From: Brevibacterium sp.
Lineage (GTDB): Bacteria > Actinomycetota > Actinomycetes > Actinomycetales > Brevibacteriaceae
Assembly: GCF_031179145.1 (NCBI RefSeq)
Contig: NZ_JAPSIB010000008.1
Location: 65,287 to 129,286 of the forward strand
Direction of reading: 5' to 3'
Length of the DNA stretch: 64,000 nt
Shown here: positions 18,073-25,214 of the stretch, in pieces
Layout: every line of letters starts with the position of its first letter
Numbering within the stretch: the stretch's first letter is position 1
Notes under the pieces: generated by a model
Told to the model about the DNA's origin: nothing
The model's database searches: none
What the model saw: the letters and a program-made list of their open reading frames with translations, nothing else
Translations under genes and position numbers: made by a program

Positions 18073-18885
18073 TCACGCATCCCGGGACCGCAGCATCGCA
18101 TATCCGAAGAGCAGCCCGGCGCCGGCCCAACCGACGAGAACGGCCAGGGCGACCGGCCATTCGTAGGGCTGGGTCGTCTCGACCGCGAGGACCGCGATCG
18201 CCTGGTTCGGCAGGTATTGCGCGAGGTCGCTGATCGCTTCGACGCCGAAGAGCGGCAGGATGTTCGGGACCACGTGAAGCAGTGCCAATGCAGTGATGAT
18301 GGTGAAGGCCGCGCTGCGCAGAGCCGCACCGAGCCCGAGGACGAAGATGCTCAGCAGGGCCAGGCCGACGCCGGTGCCGATCATCGCGCGTGCGAGGTCC
18401 GGGGATTCGAACCGTCCGAATTCGGCCGCGGCGCCTGCCGCGACAGGAGTCCCGACGAGGATGAGAGCAGCTCCGGCGACGATCCCGATGATCAGCAGCA
18501 CCACCGTCTTTCCGGCCAGGACCCGGAACCGCCGGGGAACACTCTGCAGCGTCGTCATGATCGACCCGGTCGAATACTCGCTCGTGATCGCGAAGGTGCC
18601 GAGCAGGACCAGGGCCATCTCCACGATGAGCATCGTCTGGACGACGATGGCGGGGGCGGGCATTGCGGTGTCGAACCCGTTGCGTCCGCTGGCCAGCGCC
18701 GAGGCGCCGAGCAGCCAGCTTCCGGCGAGGGTGCAGGCGAGAGCGCTGGCGAGGATCCACCATGTGGAGCGGACACTGACGAGCTTCGTCCACTCGAAGG
18801 CGACCGTGCCCCACCAGCTACTCAGGCGTGAGGTCCCAGCTTCCGAAGTCGGTGAGATCGAGTTCTGCGGGGTTGCGGTGGTCAT
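18073..18885 (-). CDS. ABC-2 type exporter permease
   Basis: 270-aa membrane protein with about six helices, starting after a ~35-residue polar N-terminus. The sequence 'FEWTKLVSVRSTWW' (~29-43) is the usual entry of ABC-2 permeases in actinobacterial ATPase/permease pairs, and 'ITSEYSTGSIMTTLQSVPRR' (~120-138) is the conserved cytoplasmic coupling segment. Its start overlaps the ATPase stop by 4 nt. The pair is divergent from a two-component system, which commonly controls such exporters in response to lantibiotics or membrane-active compounds. Confidence 0.85.
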   Translation of the reverse strand: MTTATPQNSISPTSEAGTSRLSSWWGTVAFEWTKLVSVRSTWWILASALACTLAGSWLLGASALASGRNGFDTAMPAPAIVVQTMLIVEMALVLLGTFAITSEYSTGSIMTTLQSVPRRFRVLAGKTVVLLIIGIVAGAALILVGTPVAAGAAAEFGRFESPDLARAMIGTGVGLALLSIFVLGLGAALRSAAFTIITALALLHVVPNILPLFGVEAISDLAQYLPNQAIAVLAVETTQPYEWPVALAVLVGWAGAGLLFGYAMLRSRDA

Positions 18886-19847
18886 CGGAGTGCCTCCGAG
18901 CTGAGAGCGGCCGGGTCCTGCCCGGCGGTGGTCGGATGGGTGGGGGTCGCCGGGGAGATGGCCCGGTAGTCGGTGCCGCCCGCGGTCAGGCGCGCGTAGA
19001 CGTCTTCGAGGGAGGAGCCGGTGAAGGCGAGTTCGTCGATCCGGATGCGGTGGGAGTGGGCGAGGGCACCGATCGAATCGATGTCGGTCCCGCTCACCCG
19101 CAGCCCCTCCTCGGCGGCGGAGACCTCGAGGCCCGCATTCGCGAGGACCACGGCCAGAGCTGACGCTTCCGGGGTGCGGACGTGGGCGGTGCGGGTGACG
19201 TCGAGGAGCTCTCGCAGCGGCGCATCGGCGACGAGGCGACCGCGGGCGATGATCACGAGGTGATCAGCCGTGTCCGCCATCTCACTGAGCAGATGACTGG
19301 AGACGAACACTGTGCGTCCCTCGGCCGCGAGGGAGCGCATCAGGCGCCGAATCCAGCTGACCCCTTCAGGATCCAGTCCGTTGACCGGTTCGTCGAAGAC
19401 GAGCACCTTGGGGTCGCCGATGAGCGCCGAGGCGATGCCGAGCCTCTGCCGCATCCCGAGAGAGAACGTGCCGATCCGCGACCGGCCGACGTCGTCGAGT
19501 CCGACGGTGGCCAGCGCCTCATCGACCCGGCGAGGACTGATTCCGTTGCTGCGAGCCATGCCGAGCAGGTGGCTCCGGGCCGATTGGCCGGGGTGGCCGG
19601 TGCGCGGCTCCAAGAGCGCGCCGACCGTGCGCAGGGGGCGGTCGAGTTCGGCGTAGCGACGGTCGTCGATGAGTGCGGTGCCGGCGCTCGGGCGGTCGAG
19701 GCCGAGCAGCATTCGCATCGTCGTCGACTTCCCAGCGCCGTTGGGGCCGAGGAATCCGGTCACCCGACCGGGGTGGATCGTGACCGTGATGTCGTCGACG
19801 GCGCGTTTGTCCCCGTAGACCTTCGTGAGCGATTCGAATCTGATCAT
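18882..19847 (-). CDS. ABC exporter ATPase
   Basis: 321-aa ATPase for the downstream permease. Walker A GPNGAGKS (34-41), signature 'FSLGMRQRLG' (~128) and Walker B 'VLVFDEPVNGLD' (~150) are intact. The C-terminal ~95 residues form the accessory domain common in drug/lantibiotic-type exporters. A GAAAGGAC site precedes the ATG. It is divergent from the kinase gene, leaving ~195 bp between the starts for shared control. Confidence 0.88.
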   Translation of the reverse strand: MIRFESLTKVYGDKRAVDDITVTIHPGRVTGFLGPNGAGKSTTMRMLLGLDRPSAGTALIDDRRYAELDRPLRTVGALLEPRTGHPGQSARSHLLGMARSNGISPRRVDEALATVGLDDVGRSRIGTFSLGMRQRLGIASALIGDPKVLVFDEPVNGLDPEGVSWIRRLMRSLAAEGRTVFVSSHLLSEMADTADHLVIIARGRLVADAPLRELLDVTRTAHVRTPEASALAVVLANAGLEVSAAEEGLRVSGTDIDSIGALAHSHRIRIDELAFTGSSLEDVYARLTAGGTDYRAISPATPTHPTTAGQDPAALSSEALR

Positions 19848-20041
19848 GGTGTTCGTCCTTTCTCCATGCCACTCAGCCTAGGAGTCGCCGGCCCGGCGCG
19901 AACCGGTCCGGAGTCGGTTGTCGACCCTGTCGTTCGTCGGTATTCTCCGAGGGAATGGCCCTGACTTTCGTCAGTGCCGTCGAGTCCGTGGCGGTTGGTA
20001 GCATTCGAATCGAGAGGTGCTCTCGAGAGGCGGAACCGCGG

Positions 20042-21535
20042 ATGAGGCGACACGAGTGGTGGCAGCTGGCCGGCCTCGTCGCATGCGCGGTGACGATTCC
20101 ACTGCTCGTCGGGGGACCCTGGTCCTTCCTGCTGGCACTCCTCGTCATCCCGTCCCTTCTCATCGGACGTCGCAGCACCGGTCTGCGTCCGGCCCTCGTC
20201 GCCTTCGCCCTCGGCCTGCTCGTGCAGCTTCTCGTCGCATGGCTGCGGGAGCCGGGGTCGATCGTCTCCGAATGGGTGCACTATCTGCTCCACGACCTCG
20301 TGGTTCTCCTCATCCCGTGGTGGATCGGGCGGGTCCTGCAGCTGAAGCGACTGCGCCGGTCGAAGGAGGAGGCGATCATCGCCGATCTCGCTCGCACCCG
20401 CGAGCGGACGCGCATCGCCGAGGACATGCACGACGTGCTCGGCCACGACCTCGCGCTCATCGCCCTGCACAGCGGCGCGCTCGAACTCCTGCCCGAATCC
20501 ACCGACGAGCAGCGCCGGGCAGCAGCCCAGATCAGGGAGCGGGCGGTCTCCGCCACCGACCGCCTCCACGAGATCCTCGGCGTCCTCAGAACCGGTGACG
20601 TGCTCAGCGGCGAGGAACCCGGGGACCGCCGCAGTCCTGAGGGATTCGGCCTCTACCGGATCGTCGACCGCGCTCGCGAATCGGGGATGGAGGTGACCAT
20701 CACCCCCAATGGGCCGGCTTGGGGCCGGCACACCCCCGCTTCGAGTCGGCGCTCATCTGCCGATGTGATCATCCCCGCCTCGAGTCGGCGCTCATCTGCG
20801 GAGGCGACGGTCCCCGCCGAGGCGACTGTCCGTGCCGTCGAACGCGTGGTTCAGGAAGCACTGACCAACGCGGCCAAACACGCTCCCGGAGCGCCGGTCG
20901 ACATCGAACTCGGCACGACCGCGGACGAGACGCGAGTCTCGGTGACCAACGGTCCGCGCGGCAGCAGGGAAGGGTACGCTGAGGCGCGCGGCGGTGGGAT
21001 GGGGCTCACCGCGGCGCAGGAGCGGGTCCGACTGCTCGGCGGAACACTGACGGCCGGCCCCCACCTCGGCGGCTTTCGGGTCGAAGCTCGGATTCCGTCG
21101 AATCCGAACGGAACGGTGAGCAAGGGGCAGTCCGACCCCGAGGCGGAGCAGAGGCTGCGGACTCTCCATCGGAGCATCCGGGCGAACCTGGGCCGCGCCG
21201 CGCTCGTGCCGGCGGTCTGTGCAGTGCTGGTCCTCGGTGCCTTCGCCGTGTTCCACGTCCTCACGTTCACCAGCCTCGCCCTGCCGTCCCAGGACTTCGC
21301 GCAGATCGAGGTCGGGGACGACCGCTCGGAGGTGGCGGGGCTGCTGCCTCCCTCCAGCATCCCTGTCGACAGGTTGCCGGATGCGATTGAGGTGCCGCCG
21401 GTTCCGGAGGCGGGCCGGTGCGAGTTCTTTCTTGCGCGTGATTCTCTCGTCGACCTCGGCGGCGACGTCCACCGCATCTGCACAGCCGACGGTGTCATCA
21501 TCACCGCAGACCGACTGACGCCAGGAGGACGCTGA
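20042..21535 (+). CDS. NarL/DesK-type sensor histidine kinase with unusual C-terminal membrane tail
   Basis: 497-aa kinase. Four hydrophobic helices lie in the first ~105 residues. The HisKA_3 H-box is 'DMHDVLGHDLA' (His ~129), the N-box 'EALTNAAKHA' (~271) and the G-box 'GGGMGLTAAQERV' (~316). A tandem-repeat insertion sits between the H-box and the N-box (~231-266). After the ATPase domain an extra hydrophobic helix (~386-410) leads to an ~85-residue tail with two Cys and 'DFAQIEVGDDRSEV', probably outside the membrane; this is not part of ordinary DesK-type kinases. An earlier ATG (19955) exists but would add an Arg/Ser-rich stretch before the first helix. Confidence 0.85.
   Translation: MRRHEWWQLAGLVACAVTIPLLVGGPWSFLLALLVIPSLLIGRRSTGLRPALVAFALGLLVQLLVAWLREPGSIVSEWVHYLLHDLVVLLIPWWIGRVLQLKRLRRSKEEAIIADLARTRERTRIAEDMHDVLGHDLALIALHSGALELLPESTDEQRRAAAQIRERAVSATDRLHEILGVLRTGDVLSGEEPGDRRSPEGFGLYRIVDRARESGMEVTITPNGPAWGRHTPASSRRSSADVIIPASSRRSSAEATVPAEATVRAVERVVQEALTNAAKHAPGAPVDIELGTTADETRVSVTNGPRGSREGYAEARGGGMGLTAAQERVRLLGGTLTAGPHLGGFRVEARIPSNPNGTVSKGQSDPEAEQRLRTLHRSIRANLGRAALVPAVCAVLVLGAFAVFHVLTFTSLALPSQDFAQIEVGDDRSEVAGLLPPSSIPVDRLPDAIEVPPVPEAGRCEFFLARDSLVDLGGDVHRICTADGVIITADRLTPGGR
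20734..20799 (+). repeat. 27-bp direct repeat (39-bp period) inside the kinase gene
   Basis: Two 27-bp copies (20734-20760 and 20773-20799) differ at one base and encode 'PASSRRSSA'. They are followed by an 18-bp tandem duplication encoding 'EATVPA EATVRA'. The insertion keeps the frame and lies in the linker before the ATP-binding domain. Confidence 0.7.
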
Positions 21536-22254
21536 TGATGCCGAGCGACCAAGCTGCCGGTCTCGGCGCGGAGGGAACGGCGTCCGCTTCGGACGTCAGA
21601 GTGGTCATCGTCGACGATGAGCCTCTCGTCCGCGGTGGGGTGCGCGCGATCCTCGCCACCGACCCCGACATCGAGGTGGCCGGGGAAGCGGGAGACGGGC
21701 GTGAAGCGATCGAAGTGATCAGGGCGCTGCGCCCGGCGGTGGTGCTCCTCGACATCAGGATGCCGCGCCTGGACGGGCTCGAGGCGATACCGGAGATCCT
21801 CCGCCTGCTGCCGGAGACCAGGATCGTCGTCCTCACCACTTTCGGCGAGGACGCCTACATCGCCGAGGCGCTCGCCCGCGGGGCGGCCGGATTCCTCCTC
21901 AAAGCCTCCGATCCCAGGGAACTGCGAGATGCCGTCCATGCCGTCGCCGGCGGAGCCGCTTACCTCTCGCCCCGCGTCGCCCACCGGGTCATCGATCAGC
22001 TGCGCGAGGGTCCTCGCCCCGATCCTGCCGCGGGCAGCCGAATCTCGCGGCTGTCGGAGAGGGAGAGGGAAGTCCTCGCGCTGGTCGGCGCCGGTTGCTC
22101 GAACTCGCAGGTGGCGACGCGGCTGCACCTGACTGAGGGGACCGTCAAGGGATACGTCAGTGGGATCCTGACCAAACTCGACGTCGAGAACCGGGTGCAG
22201 GCCGCCATTCTCGCGCACCGCGCCGGAATCATCCCGGGACCGGAGAGTCGGTAG
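21535..22254 (+). CDS. NarL/LuxR-type response regulator
   Basis: 239-aa regulator. The receiver domain (~21-140) has the acidic pair D27-D28, the phospho-acceptor D73 in 'VVLLDIRMP', Thr in 'VVLTTF' and Lys in 'FLLKAS'. The C-terminal LuxR helix-turn-helix ('LSEREREVLALVGAGCSNSQ', ~177) binds DNA. The ATG overlaps the kinase TGA by one base; codon 2 is also Met. The pair most likely controls the divergent ABC exporter. Confidence 0.92.
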   Translation: MMPSDQAAGLGAEGTASASDVRVVIVDDEPLVRGGVRAILATDPDIEVAGEAGDGREAIEVIRALRPAVVLLDIRMPRLDGLEAIPEILRLLPETRIVVLTTFGEDAYIAEALARGAAGFLLKASDPRELRDAVHAVAGGAAYLSPRVAHRVIDQLREGPRPDPAAGSRISRLSEREREVLALVGAGCSNSQVATRLHLTEGTVKGYVSGILTKLDVENRVQAAILAHRAGIIPGPESR

Positions 22255-22296
22255 GCTGGGGGCGCAGCAGTACATGAGTGAAGGAGAATGCGGCGC

Positions 22297-23292
22297 ATGG
22301 CAGTTCTGGTGACCGGCGGGGCAGGATACATCGGGTCCCACGTGGTGAGGCTTCTGGTCGAACGCGGTGACGATGTGCTCGTCGTCGACGACTTCTCGAC
22401 CGGGATCGAGAACCGGGTCGAGGGCCTGCCGCTTGTCAGCCTGGACCTGGCCGCACCGGATGCTGAGGACCGCCTCGTCGCCGCGATCGAGGAGCACTCC
22501 GTCGACTCGATCATCCACTTCGCCGCGAAGAAGCAGGTCGGCGAATCCGTCGAGCGGCCGCTCCTGTACTACCGGCAGAACATCGGCGGACTGACCAACG
22601 TTCTCGGTGCTGCCGAACGCACCGGCATCGAATCCCTCGTCTTCTCGTCTTCGGCCGCGACCTACGGCATGCCCGACGTCGAGATGGTCGCTGAGGATCT
22701 CGACTGCCGTCCGATCAACCCCTACGGCGAGACGAAGCTCATCGGCGAATGGATGATCGACAATGCGATCACCGCGGCGAAGATGCGCGGGGACACGTTC
22801 AAGGCCGTGAAGCTGCGCTACTTCAACGTCGCGGGCGCCGGCTGGCCCGAGCTCGCCGACACCGCCGTCATGAACCTCATCCCGATCGTCCTCGAGCGCG
22901 TGGCGGCCGGCAAGGCGCCCATCGTCTTCGGCAATGACTACGACACCCCCGACGGCACGTGCATCCGCGACTACGTCCACGTCAAGGACCTCGCCGAGGC
23001 GCACATCGCCTCCCTCGACTACATGAAGTCCGACGACGAGCCCGCTGAGACCGTGTTCAACGTCGGCACCGGCAAGGGTGCCTCCGTCAAGGAGGTCATC
23101 GACGCCATCGCCGAGGCGACCGACCGTGAGATCGTGCCCGAGATGGGCGAGCGTCGCGCAGGAGACCCACCAGCGCTCGTCGCCGACGTCTCCCGGATCT
23201 CGGCGCAGTTGAGTTGGAAGGCTGAGTTCGGCCTCGAGGAGATCGTGCGCAGCGCCGTCGACGCGGCGGGAATGTCACCGACGAGCAAGTAG
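22297..23292 (+). CDS. galE: UDP-glucose 4-epimerase
   Basis: 331-aa extended SDR that interconverts UDP-glucose and UDP-galactose. NAD motif GGAGYIGSH (7-15), 'SSAATYG' (~119) and the catalytic Tyr-Lys pair in 'NPYGETK' (~143/147) are all present. The start 22297 lies 10 nt behind AGGAG, which overlaps an upstream in-frame ATG at 22288. It is a single gene; UDP-galactose would feed the surface glycans made elsewhere in the window. Confidence 0.92.
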   Translation: MAVLVTGGAGYIGSHVVRLLVERGDDVLVVDDFSTGIENRVEGLPLVSLDLAAPDAEDRLVAAIEEHSVDSIIHFAAKKQVGESVERPLLYYRQNIGGLTNVLGAAERTGIESLVFSSSAATYGMPDVEMVAEDLDCRPINPYGETKLIGEWMIDNAITAAKMRGDTFKAVKLRYFNVAGAGWPELADTAVMNLIPIVLERVAAGKAPIVFGNDYDTPDGTCIRDYVHVKDLAEAHIASLDYMKSDDEPAETVFNVGTGKGASVKEVIDAIAEATDREIVPEMGERRAGDPPALVADVSRISAQLSWKAEFGLEEIVRSAVDAAGMSPTSK

Positions 23293-23363
23293 TCTCGAGC
23301 ACGGTCGGAGCATGGCCTGTTTCGTCTCCGGGCGCACGCTCGTTTCGGGGCACAATTGTGCTC

Positions 23364-24533
23364 ATGAGCGAATACATTGTGGTCGGAGCCGGGCTGGCAG
23401 GGGCCGCCACGGCATGGGAGCTGACCTCCCGAGGCGAGAACGTCACCGTGCTCGAAAGGAGCACACCGGCCAATGACGCCGGCAGCTCGCACGGTTCTGC
23501 CCGGATCTTCCGCTACGCCTATACCGACCCGCTCTACACTCAGCTGCTGGTGAAGGCCAAGCGCCGCTGGGACGAGCTCGAGGAGACTGGCGGAGTCCAG
23601 CTCATCACCCGCACCGGGTCCGTCGACCACGGTCCGGTCCGTGACGTCGCCCAGCTGGCTCCGATCCTCGACGCCGCGGGAGTGGAGAACGAGCTGCTCT
23701 CAGCCGCGGACGCGCAGGCCCGATGGCCTCAGTTCGCCTTCGACACCGAGGTGCTCTGGCACCCCGACGCCGGTGTTCTCGATGCTCAGACCACAGTCGA
23801 GACGATGCTCAGGCTCGCCGAGGGCACCGGTCATGCCAGAGTGCTCACCGACTGGACGGTCGCCGGGATCGAACGACGTGCCATCGGCGGATTCACGGTG
23901 CGCTCGACCTCCGGCGAGGTCATCGGAGGTGATGTCGTCGTGGTGGCGGCCGGGGGATGGCTTCCGAGTCTGCTCGGTGACCTTGCCCTGCCGACCGGGT
24001 TCATCGAATCGTTCCCGACGCTCGAGGTGCGGCAGGAGCAGGCTTTCCATCTGCCGTATCGCGACGAATCCGGCGGCGTTCAGGCAGGTCAGACAGGCGG
24101 TGGCGAGTTCGGTGTCTGGCCGACTTCGATCCACATGACCCCCGAGACTATCGTCTACAGCCTTCCCGGAGGTCGGGATGCCGGCTTCCGTGGGCAGAAG
24201 ATCGCCGAGTTCAACGGGGGACCGGTCATCGATTCAGCACTCGACCAGGACGGGCAGATCCGTCCGGAGATGCGCGAGAAGATGGTCGACTACGCCACGC
24301 GGTACCTGCCGGGAGTGGTGCCAGAGCCCTATGCGGAGACCACCTGCCTGTTCACCAACACGAGTTCCGAGGACTTCGTCATCGACGTCGCGGACGGTGT
24401 TGTCGTCGTGTCTGCGTGCTCGGGCCACGGAGCGAAGTTCGCACCACTCCTCGGTGAACTCGCCGCCGATCTCGCCACCGGAGCGGGAACCGTGCCCGAT
24501 CAGTTTCGGGTCGCCGCGCATCGCGGAAGGTGA
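23364..24533 (+). CDS. SolA/MSOX-like FAD-dependent amine oxidase
   Basis: 389-aa flavoprotein of the monomeric sarcosine oxidase / N-methyl-tryptophan oxidase group. The FAD site is 'VVGAGLAGAATAWEL' (~6-20); the family motif 'GSSHGSARIFRYAY' (~38-51) and 'CLFTNTSSEDFVID' (~330) with the Cys that carries covalent flavin in MSOX are present. It oxidises a secondary amine or N-methyl amino acid to an imine with H2O2 release; the exact substrate is open. ATG 23364 was preferred over GTG 23358; neither has a strong ribosome site. Confidence 0.82.
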   Translation: MSEYIVVGAGLAGAATAWELTSRGENVTVLERSTPANDAGSSHGSARIFRYAYTDPLYTQLLVKAKRRWDELEETGGVQLITRTGSVDHGPVRDVAQLAPILDAAGVENELLSAADAQARWPQFAFDTEVLWHPDAGVLDAQTTVETMLRLAEGTGHARVLTDWTVAGIERRAIGGFTVRSTSGEVIGGDVVVVAAGGWLPSLLGDLALPTGFIESFPTLEVRQEQAFHLPYRDESGGVQAGQTGGGEFGVWPTSIHMTPETIVYSLPGGRDAGFRGQKIAEFNGGPVIDSALDQDGQIRPEMREKMVDYATRYLPGVVPEPYAETTCLFTNTSSEDFVIDVADGVVVVSACSGHGAKFAPLLGELAADLATGAGTVPDQFRVAAHRGR

Positions 24534-24545
24534 GACTGTAAGACC

Positions 24546-24878
24546 ATGATCAATCGCATTCTCGCCAACTGCACAGTCTCGGACCTGGACCGTGCTGAAG
24601 AGTGGTATGCCCGCCTCTTCGAACGCGGACCCGACGCTCGTCCGATGGCCGGGCTGATCGAATGGCACCTCGGTGCCGACTTCGGTGTGCAAGTGTGGCT
24701 CGACGCCGATCGTGCGGGGAAGTCGACGCTCGTGCTGGGGGAGACCGACTTGGATGCGGCGGCAGCGCGTCTGATCGAGGCGGGCATCGACCATGCTGGT
24801 CCGCAACCCGGAGGTGGAGCGCGCATCCTGCAGCTGGCCGACCCTGACGGCAATTTCGTCGTGTTCTTCGGAGCTTGA
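24546..24878 (+). CDS. VOC (glyoxalase/bleomycin-resistance fold) protein
   Basis: 110-aa single-domain VOC protein starting 12 nt after the oxidase, so probably co-transcribed. The two beta-alpha-beta-beta-beta modules are visible ('ILANCTVSDLDRAEEWYARLF' and 'GGARILQLADPDGNFVVFFG'). The metal-site pattern is incomplete: the usual first His is replaced and the C-terminal Glu is absent, so it may be a binding rather than a catalytic member. Confidence 0.75.
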   Translation: MINRILANCTVSDLDRAEEWYARLFERGPDARPMAGLIEWHLGADFGVQVWLDADRAGKSTLVLGETDLDAAAARLIEAGIDHAGPQPGGGARILQLADPDGNFVVFFGA

Positions 24879-25214
24879 GCTCCGACTCCCCATTGCCGCC
24901 GAGGCGGTGCTGCAGTTCCGTGCGAACACTCCGTTCACGCCGGTTCCCCACGCGAACACACTGTTCGCGTGGGGCAGCACCCCCTCGGCGGCACTGTTGT
25001 CACGCTTCTCTGACACTCTCGTGTCAGCCCCTCACGATAACCTGAAAGCACTCAACAACATCAAGCACCAGGAACAGAAAACGACACGACAACACAACCT
25101 GAACAGGCGGCTGAAAACTAATAATAATCGAAGAAAAACGTAGACGGATTCGAATCATGCGCGTAACATAGACACCAAGCGGGCAACACAGACGTTGACG
25201 AACGGACCGAGACG
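24879..25214. other. Gap before the HNH gene: palindrome and A-rich leader
   Basis: About 335 bp. The left part holds the perfect palindrome at 24946-24974. The right part (about 25040-25150) is strikingly A-rich for this genome, with 'GAAAACTAATAATAATCG'-type sequence. I see no gene in it. Confidence 0.6.
24946..24974. terminator. Perfect 13-bp palindromic hairpin after the VOC gene
   Basis: CCCCACGCGAACA and its exact complement are separated by only 3 nt. Related GCGAACA and CGTTCACGC words lie just upstream (from 24922). It can act as terminator for the oxidase-VOC unit, or as a dyad protein site. Confidence 0.55.
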
